DNA of 29,292 nucleotides from CAZIVE01 sp964542435 (GTDB taxonomy: Bacteria; Bacteroidota; Bacteroidia; Bacteroidales; Tannerellaceae). Location of the stretch: NCBI GenBank assembly GCA_964542435.1, contig CAZIVE010000027.1, positions 1 to 29,292 of the forward strand, in the 5' to 3' direction. A model generated the notes under the pieces. The model was not told the DNA's origin, did not search any database, and was given only the letters and a program-made list of their open reading frames with translations. Positions 8,625 through 16,987 of this stretch are shown here, piece by piece. Made by a program: the position numbers and the translations under genes. The first letter of the stretch is position 1. Every line of letters begins with the position of its first letter.

Positions 8625-8632
8625 CAAAGTTA
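8625..8632 (-). promoter_or_regulatory. Candidate -7 box of the FadL-type gene
   Basis: TAACTTTG on the minus strand fits TAnnTTTG. Only a weak TTG (8651-8649) at a short 16-bp spacing serves as the upstream element, and the leader to the ATG at 8477 would be about 140 nt. Tentative. Confidence 0.35.
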
Positions 8633-8694
8633 GACAAAAATCTGAAAACAATTGATAAAACGTATCATAACTGGTTTATGAGAATCCGGTAAGT

Positions 8695-8901
8695 TCATTC
8701 AAAGGAAATATTATATTGTTTGCTCCATACAGCCTCTTTGTTTTTAATCTCTTTGCGTAATGAATCGAAGAATTTCTGGTGTGCTGACTCTGCTTTCTGC
8801 TTAGCATCTTCAGCAGCCTCTTTCATGATTTGAGAGAGCATTTCATCTGTCGGCTCTTCCATGCTGGTCAGACGATAAGAATTGATATCAGTTGTTGACA
8901 T
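8695..8901 (-). CDS. Small hypothetical protein, 68 aa
   Basis: A 68-residue acidic-to-neutral soluble protein with no membrane segment. It begins MSTTDINSYRLTSMEEP and continues with a long, probably helical, charged segment (residues about 20-60, rich in Lys, Glu and Ala). I do not recognise a domain. The start at 8901 was chosen because a good promoter -7 box lies at 8936-8929; an in-frame ATG at 9018 would place the start inside the terminator of the xylose operon. It is separated from xylE by that terminator, so it is probably an independent transcript rather than the last gene of the operon. The phrase SYRLTSMEEPTDEM looks like the N-terminus of small proteins I associate with Bacteroidales, but this is memory and not a search. 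Confidence 0.65.
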   Translation of the reverse strand: MSTTDINSYRLTSMEEPTDEMLSQIMKEAAEDAKQKAESAHQKFFDSLRKEIKNKEAVWSKQYNISFE

Positions 8902-8928
8902 AATGATAAATTTTGCTTCAGTGCGATA

Positions 8929-8957
8929 CAAATATAGTTTAAAGGATTCAGAACAAA
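8929..8957 (-). promoter_or_regulatory. Promoter of the 68-aa gene
   Basis: On the minus strand TTTG (8957-8954), 17 bp, TATATTTG (8936-8929). The -7 box is a perfect TAnnTTTG; the spacing is a little short. Predicted start near 8922, leader about 20 nt. Confidence 0.5.
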
Positions 8958-8969
8958 TAGAGTTTATTG

Positions 8970-9012
8970 AAAAATTCGCTGCAATCTCTGGGAGTTTCCA
9001 GCGGTTGCAGCG
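8970..9012 (-). terminator. Intrinsic terminator of the xylose operon
   Basis: Arms CGCTGCAA (8977-8984) and TTGCAGCG (9005-9012) pair perfectly, with an inner CTGG/CCAG stem. On the minus strand the hairpin is followed by AATTTTTC, the U-tract of a rho-independent terminator. It begins about 30 bp after the xylE stop. Confidence 0.8.
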
Positions 9013-9041
9013 AATCAATCAGTTGAGAAAGTAATGGATCG

Positions 9042-10586
9042 TTATTTCCAGTATTTCTCCATTTCTTCCAATGCCTTGCCCTTCGTTTCGGGAACGAATT
9101 TCCAGATAAAGAGGGCGGCAAGAATTCCCATTACACCATAGATCCAATAGGCCATGCCGTGATTGAACGTGTCGGTGAGATACTGACTCTTGTTCAGCAT
9201 TGGGAAGGTCCAAGATACAAGGAAGTTGGCGATCCACTGTGCGGCGACGGCCATGCTCATGACGGTGGAACGTACGGAGTTCGGGAAAATCTCTGCAAGC
9301 AATACCCAGCAAACTGGTCCCCAAGACATAGCGAAACCTGCTGTATAAACAAGCATGCAGATCAGCGAGCCCATGCCAACGGAATGGGTATAGAATGTGG
9401 ATCCGAGGATGAACATGGAGACAGCCATGATCAATGCGCCGATAATCATCAGCGGACGACGTCCGAAACGATCGACTGTGAGGATGGCGAGAACGGTGAA
9501 CGACAGGTTGACTGCACCCACGATGATCTGCTGGAGCAATGCTGCATCCGTAGCGGCGCCCATGGTCTTGAAAATTTCAGGAGCATAGTAAAGTACCACG
9601 TTGATGCCGACAAACTGCTGGAAAGCCGAAAGCATCACACCGACGAGGATGATTCGGATGCCATAGGAGCGGATGGGCAGTATGAGTGAGACCACGAAGC
9701 TGCCGATGAGTGAGATCTCCAGGGCGTTCGTATTTCCGATCATCTTCAAGATGCCGAAAGCTACGAAGAAGATAACGGCCCACGTTGCACAGAAGATGAA
9801 GTAAGGCTTCATCGGAGGTTCCTTCTCTTTGAAACTCTCCTTGATGCTTTCCAGTTCGGTCTTTGCACGCGTCTGTTCCATCAGTTTGTCGAGGATTCCC
9901 AAAGCCTTTGATTCACGGCCTTTCATCACCAAATAACGAGGTGTTTCCGGTACGAAAGCGAGCAGAATGAGGAAGAGAACGGCAGGAATACTTTCGGATG
10001 CGAACATCCAGCGCCAGCCTATCGTGTGCAACCATGTCGCGTCGCCCTGCAGGGCAATTGTGTAGTTGACGAAATAGACCACGAGCATACCGAAGATAAT
10101 AGCAAACTGGTTCCATGCCACAAGGTTCCCGCGCCGTTCTGCCGGAGCGATTTCAGCAATGTACATAGGTGAAACAACCGAAGCCAATCCAACGCCGACA
10201 CCTCCGAGGATTCGGTAGATGACGAAGAGATTGCGGAAGGTATAGTCTCCTGTTCCTGGCATTCCGAAGAACATCTCGGGCCATGCAGAACCGATTCCGG
10301 AGAGCAGGAAGAGGATGGCAGCAAACACCTGTGTCGGCTTACGACCGTAGCGCTGACTAAGCCATCCGGCAAAGGAAGCACCGATGATACAGCCGATGAG
10401 CGCACTGCTCACGACAAATCCTTCCAGTGCATTCGCCTGGTCAGGCTGAAGTCCGAGTGGATCGATGAAGAACTTTCGAAGGGATTCGACTGCACCTGAA
10501 ATGACTGCTGTGTCGTATCCGAAGAGCAGTCCGCCGAGTGTGGCAACCAGCGTAATGCCGAAGATGTAGTTATTGTTGTTTTTCAT
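9042..10586 (-). CDS. xylE: D-xylose:proton symporter, MFS sugar porter family
   Basis: A 514-residue inner-membrane sugar/proton symporter with 12 predicted membrane segments. Sugar-porter signatures are all visible: GYDTAVISGA near residues 24-33, a GRKPTQV loop between segments 2 and 3, PMYIAEIAPAERRGN near 142-156, PETPRYLVMKGR after segment 6, QQFVGINVVLYYAPEIF in segment 7, DRFGRRPL in the loop between 8 and 9, WGPVCWVLLAEIFPNSVRS in segment 10, and VPETKG at the C-terminus. The position directly after xylB and xylA makes xylose the likely substrate. The gene is 58 bp after xylA; a GC-rich hairpin lies between them and may separate the expression levels of the two genes. The last residues are followed by the operon terminator. 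Confidence 0.93.
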   Translation of the reverse strand: MKNNNNYIFGITLVATLGGLLFGYDTAVISGAVESLRKFFIDPLGLQPDQANALEGFVVSSALIGCIIGASFAGWLSQRYGRKPTQVFAAILFLLSGIGSAWPEMFFGMPGTGDYTFRNLFVIYRILGGVGVGLASVVSPMYIAEIAPAERRGNLVAWNQFAIIFGMLVVYFVNYTIALQGDATWLHTIGWRWMFASESIPAVLFLILLAFVPETPRYLVMKGRESKALGILDKLMEQTRAKTELESIKESFKEKEPPMKPYFIFCATWAVIFFVAFGILKMIGNTNALEISLIGSFVVSLILPIRSYGIRIILVGVMLSAFQQFVGINVVLYYAPEIFKTMGAATDAALLQQIIVGAVNLSFTVLAILTVDRFGRRPLMIIGALIMAVSMFILGSTFYTHSVGMGSLICMLVYTAGFAMSWGPVCWVLLAEIFPNSVRSTVMSMAVAAQWIANFLVSWTFPMLNKSQYLTDTFNHGMAYWIYGVMGILAALFIWKFVPETKGKALEEMEKYWK

Positions 10587-10596
10587 GATGATGAAT

Positions 10597-10628
10597 AAGC
10601 CGGCAGACTGAGGTCAGCCGGCCGGCTT
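10597..10628 (-). repeat. Intercistronic hairpin between xylA and xylE
   Basis: AAGCCGGC (10597-10604) and GCCGGCTT (10621-10628) form a perfect 8-bp stem. On the minus strand no strong U-tract follows, so a processing or stabilising element for the xylA 3' end is more likely than full termination. Confidence 0.55.
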
Positions 10629-10644
10629 TTAGGATGTGGATCGA

Positions 10645-11850
10645 TTAGATATACTGGTTTACGATCATCTCATACAGTTCCTGCTTGCCGCTGATCTGCT
10701 TGGGCTCGCCATTCTTGAAGGCGATCTTCTGCATATCTTCGAGGGTAAGCAGTCCGCTTTCGAATGCCTTGCCTTCTCCCTCATCGAAGCTCTTGTAGCG
10801 CTCGGTGCGCATCTTCTTGTAAGGAGAGTTTTCGAGGATTGCGGCAGCTGCCATCAAGGCACGTGCGAAGGTGTCCATGCCGCCGATATGTGCGATGAAG
10901 ATATCTTCCAGATCTGTAGAGTTGCGGCGGGTCTTGGCGTCGAAGTTCGTTCCGCCAGTGGTCAGTCCGCCACCCTGCAGGATAGCCAGCCAAGCCTGTG
11001 TCAGTTCATAGACATTGACAGGGAACTGATCGGTATCCCAGCCGTTCTGATAGTCGCCGCGGTTTGCATCGATGCTGCAAAGCATTCCGGCATCGGCTGC
11101 GCACTGAAGCTCATGTGTAAAGGTGTGGCCTGCCAAAGTAGCATGGTTGACCTCGATATTGATGGCGAAGTCCTTGTCCAGATTATAGTGGCGAAGGAAT
11201 CCTATGACAGTCTCCGTATCTACGTCATACTGATGTTTGGTTGGTTCCATAGGCTTCGGCTCAACAAGGAACGTTCCTTTGAAACCGTTCTTGCGTCCGT
11301 AGTCACGAGCCATCGTCAGCATCATAGCCAAATGCTCCTTTTCACGTTTCATATCGGTGTTGAGGAGTGTCATATAGCCTTCGCGACCACCCCAGAATAC
11401 ATAGTTCTCACCGCCCAGTTCGATGGCTGCATCGATGGCGTTCTTGATCTGTGTGCCTGCACAAGCTACAGCCTGGAAATCGGGATTCGTAGCAGCGCCG
11501 TTCATATAACGTTTATTGCCGAATACGTTGGCTGTGCTCCAGAGAAGCTTCTTGCCTGTNNNNNNNNNNNNNNNNNNNNNNNNNNNNNNNNNNNNNNNNN
11601 NNNNNNNNNNNNNNNNNNNNNNNNNNNNNNNNNNNNNNNNNNNNNNNNNNNNNNNNNNNTCTCCACCTGCATTGCCTAATGTATGCCAATAAGCCATAGC
11701 GAAACGCAGATGATCCTTCAGTTTCTTGCCCAGAACGACCTTATCTTCATCGTAATAATGAAATGCCATTGGGTTCTTTGACTCTTTTCCTTCAAACTGA
11801 ATCTTTCCGATACCCGGGAAGAATTCCTTTTCTCCTTTGAAATAATCCAT
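10645..11850 (-). CDS. xylA: Xylose isomerase, interrupted by an assembly gap
   Basis: Converts D-xylose to D-xylulose in the cytosol, using two divalent metal ions. The N-terminus (KEFFPGIGKIQFEGKESKNP, PMAFHYYD, RFAMAYWHTLGNAGG) and the C-terminal two thirds are intact, with the metal-site segments VEPKPMEPTKHQYD, IEVNHATLAGH, DANRGDYQNGWDTDQFP and GGTNFDAKTRRNSTDLED all present. The 100 N at 11560-11659 remove the part that normally carries the catalytic His/Asp pair (the FHDVD motif). Family members are about 437 residues and this reading is 401 with 34 unknowns, so about 35-40 residues more are missing than the N-run implies; the gap is a placeholder of wrong size. xylB ends 22 bp upstream. 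Nothing suggests a real pseudogene. Confidence 0.94.
   Translation of the reverse strand: MDYFKGEKEFFPGIGKIQFEGKESKNPMAFHYYDEDKVVLGKKLKDHLRFAMAYWHTLGNAGGXXXXXXXXXXXXXXXXXXXXXXXXXXXXXXXXXXTGKKLLWSTANVFGNKRYMNGAATNPDFQAVACAGTQIKNAIDAAIELGGENYVFWGGREGYMTLLNTDMKREKEHLAMMLTMARDYGRKNGFKGTFLVEPKPMEPTKHQYDVDTETVIGFLRHYNLDKDFAINIEVNHATLAGHTFTHELQCAADAGMLCSIDANRGDYQNGWDTDQFPVNVYELTQAWLAILQGGGLTTGGTNFDAKTRRNSTDLEDIFIAHIGGMDTFARALMAAAAILENSPYKKMRTERYKSFDEGEGKAFESGLLTLEDMQKIAFKNGEPKQISGKQELYEMIVNQYI
11560..11659. other. Assembly gap of 100 N within xylA
   Basis: Exactly 100 N, the usual scaffolding placeholder. By family length the true distance should be roughly 210 bp. Confidence 0.95.
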
Positions 11851-11872
11851 GATTTGTAGTTTTATAAATTTG

Positions 11873-13360
11873 TTAATGTAATAATTGACTTAACCGATCC
11901 TTCCAGACTTCGTATGCTGCACAGTATTTGTCGGCCTTCAGTCCGTTGGGTTCCACTTCACCTACTTGGCGGAGTGATGAGAATGCCTCTTCTGAGGTAT
12001 GATAGATTCCAGCACCGAGACCGGCACCTTTCGCAGCTCCGAGTGCGCCATCTGTATCGTACATCTGGATGACGGTTCCCGTGACAGCCGCCAATGCCTC
12101 GCGGAACAGCGGACTGAGGAACATGTTGGCTTTGCCTGCACGGATGACACGGATATCGATACCCATGCTGTTCATGATGTCCATGCCGTATTTGAATGCG
12201 AAGACGATGCCTTCCTGAGCGGCACGCGCCAGATGAGCTTTATGATGGATGTTGAAGTTGATCCCGCAGATGGTACAATCCATTTCCTTATTCTCCAACA
12301 TACGTTCGGCGCCATTGCCGAAAGGCAGAATCGACAGACCTTCCGAACCGATGGGAACACTCTCGGCGAGGGTGTCTAGTTGATCATACGTGATTCCTTC
12401 GGGAGCAACGTTACGTTTTACCCACGAGTTGAGACTGCCCACGCCATTGATGCAGAGCAAAACGCCCAGTCTTGTCTGATCACCCATGTGGTTGACATGT
12501 GCAAAAGTATTGACACGGGACAGCGTATCATAGCTGACATGTTCGTTCACACCGTAAACAACTCCCGATGTACCGCCTGTGGCAGCGATCTCACCCGGAT
12601 TGAGTACGTTCAGTGAAAGAGCGTTGTTAGGTTGGTCTCCGGCGCGATAGGTGACCGGTGTTCCCTTCTTCAATCCCAGTTCAGACGCTACTTCTGGTTC
12701 CAGCTGACCTTGCATTCCGAAGGTCGGACGGCGTTCAGGAAATATCTTTTCGTTGAATCCGAAGTAATTCAGGATGTCTTTCGAAATCTCGTTGTTCTGG
12801 AAATCCCAGAAGATACCTTCCGATAATCCCGAGACGGTTGTAACAATATCTCCTGTCATGCGCATGGCAATATAATCACCAGGGAACATGATTTTGTATA
12901 TCTGATTATAAATTTCGGGCTCGAATGCCTTCACCCACGCCAACTTCGACGCAGTGAAATTGCCAGGAGAGTTCAGCAGATGGGAAAGACATTGTTTTTC
13001 ACCGATGCTGCGGAATGCCCGTTCCCCGAAAGAGACGGCACGGCTGTCGCACCAGATGATGGCCGGACGAAGCACTTCCTTGTCTCTGTTTACCAAAACA
13101 AGTCCATGCATCTGGTAGGAGATTCCGATGGCTTTGATGTCCTGTCCGTTGACTTCGCCTTTTGCAAGCGCTCCCTTCAGTGCCATCTTCAAATAATGCC
13201 ACCAATCTTCGGGGTTCTGTTCTGCCCAACCTGGCTTGATCGCCTTGATCGGAGCTTCGACTTTCGGATAGAAATCCGAACTGATTACAAATCCGGTATC
13301 CTCATCTACAATGGATACCTTGACAGATGAACTGCCAATATCACAACCCAGTAAACTCAT
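11873..13360 (-). CDS. xylB: Xylulokinase, FGGY family
   Basis: A 495-residue cytosolic kinase that phosphorylates D-xylulose to xylulose 5-phosphate, feeding the pentose phosphate pathway. N-terminal ATPase fold: DIGSSSVKVSIVDEDTG at residues 6-22, WAEQNPEDWW near 45-54, GISYQMHGLVLV near 78-89 (Met-His as in xylulokinases), and AIIWCDSRA near 97-105. C-terminal FGGY domain: RAGDQPNNALSLNVLNPGE near 242-260, where Asp is the expected catalytic base, and ATGGTSGVVYG just after it. Length matches the family. Its start overlaps the stop of the upstream regulator by 4 bp (13357-13360), a translational coupling arrangement, and xylA follows after 22 bp. Confidence 0.95.
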   Translation of the reverse strand: MSLLGCDIGSSSVKVSIVDEDTGFVISSDFYPKVEAPIKAIKPGWAEQNPEDWWHYLKMALKGALAKGEVNGQDIKAIGISYQMHGLVLVNRDKEVLRPAIIWCDSRAVSFGERAFRSIGEKQCLSHLLNSPGNFTASKLAWVKAFEPEIYNQIYKIMFPGDYIAMRMTGDIVTTVSGLSEGIFWDFQNNEISKDILNYFGFNEKIFPERRPTFGMQGQLEPEVASELGLKKGTPVTYRAGDQPNNALSLNVLNPGEIAATGGTSGVVYGVNEHVSYDTLSRVNTFAHVNHMGDQTRLGVLLCINGVGSLNSWVKRNVAPEGITYDQLDTLAESVPIGSEGLSILPFGNGAERMLENKEMDCTICGINFNIHHKAHLARAAQEGIVFAFKYGMDIMNSMGIDIRVIRAGKANMFLSPLFREALAAVTGTVIQMYDTDGALGAAKGAGLGAGIYHTSEEAFSSLRQVGEVEPNGLKADKYCAAYEVWKDRLSQLLH

Positions 13361-14100
13361 ATTTTTGTCGGTTTTATATATTTCTTGTTATTCAGTTGCT
13401 TGGAGAACTTATAATATCTTGCTGCTCGATGCTGTACGAGTTCCTCTTTCTTGTCAGTCGGAACGACGTAAGGCAGCGTGATGAATTTCTTATGGAAATT
13501 GCGGGCGTCTAATTTTCGGTTGAACAGTATTTCCATGGTGCGGCGCAGCTCAAGCTCGGTGAAATACTCCGAGAGAATGGAGAAGACCAATGTCGGTTCG
13601 TTTTCCACCCAGCGTCCGATCTCTTTCAATGTATCGGCGATGATTTCGTTGTGGTCGAAAGGAAGATGAGGTAATTCATCCACCGGACACCATCTGACGG
13701 AGATCGTTTCGGAGTCGGCAGGCAGTTTGATGCGTTTTGTCTTGCAGAGAGCCAGGTAGGCAATGGTGATGATTCGTCCGATGTGCAGATTGGTCGTATC
13801 TTCCAGCCACCGTACATCTTCGGGGTTTTTCGTGCGTGAAGGCGAACCGAAACATCTGAACTGTTTCATCTCGACCTTCTTCAGTCCTGCGTTTTCTAAA
13901 AGGATTCTTGACGCCGCCTCGTCGAGGTCTTCCTGATCATATACCAAGCTGCCGGGAAGTTTTAGTCCCAACGATTGTCCGTTTTTGGCTTTCCGTTCCA
14001 CCAGCAGAACGCACAATTTGTTGTCACGGATTCCTAAGAGTACGCAGTCGATCGATACGTACGGATAGAGCATTTCCTTTTCTTCTTTGTGTGCCGTCAT
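13357..14100 (-). CDS. NUDIX-domain transcriptional regulator of the xylose operon (XylR/AraR/NrtR type)
   Basis: A 247-residue protein with an N-terminal NUDIX domain (about residues 10-150) and a C-terminal winged helix (about 165-235) containing FTELELRRTMEILFNRKLDA and RNFHKKFITLPYV, typical of the NrtR-type DNA-binding domain. The NUDIX box reads GSLVYDQEDLDEAASRILL then ENAGL: the catalytic RE and EE pairs are RI and EN, so hydrolysis is unlikely and the domain probably binds a sugar-derived ligand. In Bacteroides, NUDIX-type regulators are known for arabinose (AraR), and similar genes lie next to xylose genes; assignment to xylose here rests on position as first gene of the operon. A palindrome at 14143-14161 is a candidate target. 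An internal start at 14073 (MLYPYVSID) is possible and equally near the promoter. Confidence 0.85.
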   Translation of the reverse strand: MTAHKEEKEMLYPYVSIDCVLLGIRDNKLCVLLVERKAKNGQSLGLKLPGSLVYDQEDLDEAASRILLENAGLKKVEMKQFRCFGSPSRTKNPEDVRWLEDTTNLHIGRIITIAYLALCKTKRIKLPADSETISVRWCPVDELPHLPFDHNEIIADTLKEIGRWVENEPTLVFSILSEYFTELELRRTMEILFNRKLDARNFHKKFITLPYVVPTDKKEELVQHRAARYYKFSKQLNNKKYIKPTKI

Positions 14101-14123
14101 GATACAGATTCATTAATTCGCAA

Positions 14124-14161
14124 CAAAAATAGATGTAATATCTTTTCGTTATTCACGAAAA
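14124..14161 (-). promoter_or_regulatory. Xylose operon promoter with overlapping palindromic operator
   Basis: On the minus strand TATTTTTG (14131-14124) matches the -7 box. No clear TTTG stands at the usual distance upstream; instead the perfect inverted repeat TTTTCGT-N5-ACGAAAA occupies 14143-14161, where the -33 element should be. This layout suits a repressor or activator site for the NUDIX regulator. Predicted start near 14117. The function is inferred from position. Confidence 0.5.
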
Positions 14162-14276
14162 TGAATATTTAATATTCTTTATAAGTTACTCATTTTCTGA
14201 ATATTCTTTCAATGTAAATGATACGCTAACAATAAGGCACTGAAAACGTATGTTTTACATTAAGATAAATCTGTAA

Positions 14277-15599
14277 CTATGGGAACATGAGTGTGAATGT
14301 AGTGAGATGTTTTTTTGTGTCGCTGCGGACGGTTAGCGTTCCTCCACTGAGGCGCATAATCTGGCGGGAGATGGAGAGTCCGATGCCACTGCCTTCCTTT
14401 TTGGTGGTGAAGAAGGGAATGAAGATATGATCGATCTCTTCGATGGGAATGAGCGGCCCGTTGTTGGAGACTTCAATGAAGACGGCTTCGGAAGCATCGC
14501 AGTAAGCCTTGATGAAAATCTTGCCGTCAGGTTCGGAACCGATGGCTTGCAGTGCATTCTTTAGAAGATTGAGCACAACACGTGTGATCAGATTCTCGTC
14601 GGCATGAACGATGAGGTCTTCGGGCTTTACATCTATATATATGGTTGTGGATGTGGACGGCATCTGATGCAGGGCGAGCTGCTTCATGCGCTCCGTAAAC
14701 TCCTTAACGTAGAAGAGTGAAGGTTGTGGCGTGGGAATGTGGGTGAACTGGCGATAGTTTTCCACAAAGTCGATTAGTCCTTTGCCCGTGGTGTTGATGG
14801 CTTCCAATCCGGCTTGGATCTCCGGATCTCTACCGTTTTCCTTGGAGAGCAGGGTCTCGCTGAGTGACGTGATGGGCGTAACGGAGTTCATGATTTCGTG
14901 TGTGAGCACGCGCGTCAGGCGAATCCAGGAATCGAGTTCGTTCTCGTCAAGTTCGTTGTTGATATCGTTGATGGCGAGGATCCGCAGGATGGAACCTCTG
15001 ATCTTAGAGGCAGAGGCACGAACAGACAGATGGATGACGCCGCGTTCGTTGCTATAGGAAATCTGTTGTTTTTCTCCCGGACGGATATTCTGAATCAGCT
15101 TCTGCAAGCCCTCATCCACACGTAGAAGCTGTTGGGTGTGCGTGAAGACATTCAGTCCGAGCAAACGCCGTGCTTCGCTGTTGGTCTGATAGACATTGCC
15201 CTTTTCGTCGATGACGATGATGCCGGTGTTGACAGAGTCGAGGATCAGTTCGTAGAATTTTTCCTTCTCCTGTGCATCGTGACGCGCCTGGAAGATGATC
15301 TCTGCGATGCGGTTGAGCGATTCGTTGATCAGATAATCGTCAGTTGAGACATTCTCTGTGGTATATTTAAACGAATAGTCGGCGTTGTCAATGGCGTCAA
15401 ACATGAAAGCGAGCTTCTTCACGTTGCGACGGTAATAACGGTAAGTTACAACGAAAAGATAAATCCAGACCATGGAAAATAGGATGACAAAACCCCATTG
15501 TCTGAAGACAATCAGCAACGTAAGCAATGCGGAAGCCGCCGTCAGAAGCGCAAGATAGCATGTTACCTGAAGGATACCGTTTTTCCTCAAGTCTCTCAT
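14277..15599 (-). CDS. Membrane sensor histidine kinase, NtrY/NtrB-like
   Basis: A 440-residue kinase that pairs with the sigma-54 regulator directly upstream; the two reading frames overlap by 4 bp (15596-15599). Two adjacent membrane helices lie at residues about 8-32 and 36-54 with almost no loop between them, so the protein has no sizeable periplasmic sensor and probably senses within the membrane or through a partner. A PAS domain follows (about 115-205; TGIIVIDEKGNVYQTN). The phosphoacceptor is H234 in LTHEIMNSVTP. The ATPase part has NLLKNALQA (N348), a G1-like SNNGPLIP near 378-385 and FIPFFTTKKEGSGIGLSISR near 393-412. All parts needed for activity are present. The downstream interval 14101-14276 holds the xylose promoter; no good terminator for the kinase gene was found. 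Confidence 0.92.
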   Translation of the reverse strand: MRDLRKNGILQVTCYLALLTAASALLTLLIVFRQWGFVILFSMVWIYLFVVTYRYYRRNVKKLAFMFDAIDNADYSFKYTTENVSTDDYLINESLNRIAEIIFQARHDAQEKEKFYELILDSVNTGIIVIDEKGNVYQTNSEARRLLGLNVFTHTQQLLRVDEGLQKLIQNIRPGEKQQISYSNERGVIHLSVRASASKIRGSILRILAINDINNELDENELDSWIRLTRVLTHEIMNSVTPITSLSETLLSKENGRDPEIQAGLEAINTTGKGLIDFVENYRQFTHIPTPQPSLFYVKEFTERMKQLALHQMPSTSTTIYIDVKPEDLIVHADENLITRVVLNLLKNALQAIGSEPDGKIFIKAYCDASEAVFIEVSNNGPLIPIEEIDHIFIPFFTTKKEGSGIGLSISRQIMRLSGGTLTVRSDTKKHLTTFTLMFP

Positions 15600-16930
15600 A
15601 GGCCGTAGCGTTTGATTTTGTTATAGAGTGTCTGACGCGAGATGCCGAGTTGATTGGCTACGTTCGAGAGATTTCCCTCATTCTTTTCAATGGAGTTCTT
15701 GATGAGCTGACGTTCCATGTCCTCGATGGTGGTAATCTCGTCGAGCGGTTTGTCCTGGCGGATGACGGGACAGTCAATCTGATCTGCTCCGATCTGATGG
15801 CCTTCACACATGATGACGGTCTTCTCAATGGTATGCTCCAGTTCACGGATGTTGCCGTACCAGGGCTGCTCTTTCAACTTCTCCTTGGCATCGGGCAGAA
15901 GCGTGAAGGAGGACTTATTGTACAGATCGGCATATTTCGCGATGAACATCTCCGCCAACGGAGGAATGTCTTCCTTGCGCTGGCGCAGCGATGGCAGATG
16001 TACCTGGATGGTATTGATGCGGTAGAGCAGATCTTCGCGAAACTGTTCTTTGCCGACCATCTCCTGCAGGTTGCGGTTGGTGGCGCAGATCAGTCGGATG
16101 TCCACCGGAATGGGTTTGTTGCTTCCCACACGGACGATGCTGCGGCTTTGCAGAGCGGTCAGCAGTTTGGCCTGGAGATGATAGGAGAGGTTGCCGATTT
16201 CGTCGAGGAAAAGCGTGCCCTTTTCGGCTGCTTCAAACTTCCCGGCTTTGTCTGAACGTGCATCGGTGAAGGCTCCTTTCACATAGCCGAAGAGTTCGCT
16301 TTCGAACAGCGTCTCCGTGATGGCGCCCATATCCACAGCCACCATCGGACCGGCACTGCGCATGGAGAGACGGTGAATCTCACGAGCCAGCATCTCTTTG
16401 CCCGTCCCGTTTTCACCGGTGATGAGAATGTTCGCATCGGTGCGCGCCACCTTTTCCACCAGATTCCGCAGTTGGATCATCTCGCTGCTTTCGCCCCAAA
16501 ACATGCCCGTCTGTGATTTGTCGGTGTTCTTTTTGTTGGCGGAGCGCGGACATTTGTTAAAGGCATTCTGCAGCGTCTCGATCATCTTGGAGTTGTTCCA
16601 GGGCTTGACGATGAAGTCCGATGCGCCCTCTTTGATGCCGGTCACGGCAAGATCGATATCGGCGTAGGCGGTGAAGAGCACGATCTGAACGTCCGAACGA
16701 TGTTTCTTGATTTCGCGGAGCCAGAAGAGACCTTCATTGCCGTTGTTGATGCCGCTGCTGAAATTCATGTCGAGCAAGACCACGTCCACAGCTTTCGTCT
16801 CAAGCATTTCGGGGATTCGGTTGGGATCGTTCAAGGTGATGATTTCCTTGAACGTATTTTCCAGCAGCAGTTTCACGGCTGTGAGGATGCTGCGGTTGTC
16901 ATCAACGATTAAAAGAGTCCCTTGCTTCAT
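15596..16930 (-). CDS. Sigma-54-dependent response regulator (NtrC/AtoC family)
   Basis: A 444-residue activator: receiver domain (residues 1-125, phospho-Asp D54 in VVLLDMNFS), central AAA+ domain (about 148-380) and C-terminal Fis-type helix-turn-helix (about 420-444, NVANQLGISRQTLYNKIKRY). The AAA+ domain has Walker A GENGTGKE, the sigma-54 contact loop ELFGYVKGAFTDA (GAFTDA instead of the usual GAFTGA), Walker B TLFLDEIG, and LPSLRQRKEDIPPL. The ATG at 16930 is used because the receiver starts there; 46 extra upstream codons do not match the family. It is transcribed away from the outer-membrane receptor gene, whose sigma-54 promoter it very probably drives. A candidate binding site at 16988-17004 suggests that it also controls itself. 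Confidence 0.94.
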   Translation of the reverse strand: MKQGTLLIVDDNRSILTAVKLLLENTFKEIITLNDPNRIPEMLETKAVDVVLLDMNFSSGINNGNEGLFWLREIKKHRSDVQIVLFTAYADIDLAVTGIKEGASDFIVKPWNNSKMIETLQNAFNKCPRSANKKNTDKSQTGMFWGESSEMIQLRNLVEKVARTDANILITGENGTGKEMLAREIHRLSMRSAGPMVAVDMGAITETLFESELFGYVKGAFTDARSDKAGKFEAAEKGTLFLDEIGNLSYHLQAKLLTALQSRSIVRVGSNKPIPVDIRLICATNRNLQEMVGKEQFREDLLYRINTIQVHLPSLRQRKEDIPPLAEMFIAKYADLYNKSSFTLLPDAKEKLKEQPWYGNIRELEHTIEKTVIMCEGHQIGADQIDCPVIRQDKPLDEITTIEDMERQLIKNSIEKNEGNLSNVANQLGISRQTLYNKIKRYGL

Positions 16931-16951
16931 CTTCAGAAATATTATTTGAGG

Positions 16952-16959
16952 CAAATGTA
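16952..16959 (-). promoter_or_regulatory. Candidate -7 box for the kinase/regulator genes
   Basis: TACATTTG on the minus strand matches TAnnTTTG, 22 bp upstream of the ATG at 16930. No matching -33 box is visible, which would fit a promoter that needs an activator. Tentative. Confidence 0.4.
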
Positions 16960-16987
16960 ACCGATTCAAGACGATTCTCCTAGTGAC

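Noticed and set aside
10636..11679. 347-codon plus-strand frame opposite xylA
   Set aside because: Shadow of the well-supported xylA on the other strand; it crosses the N-run.
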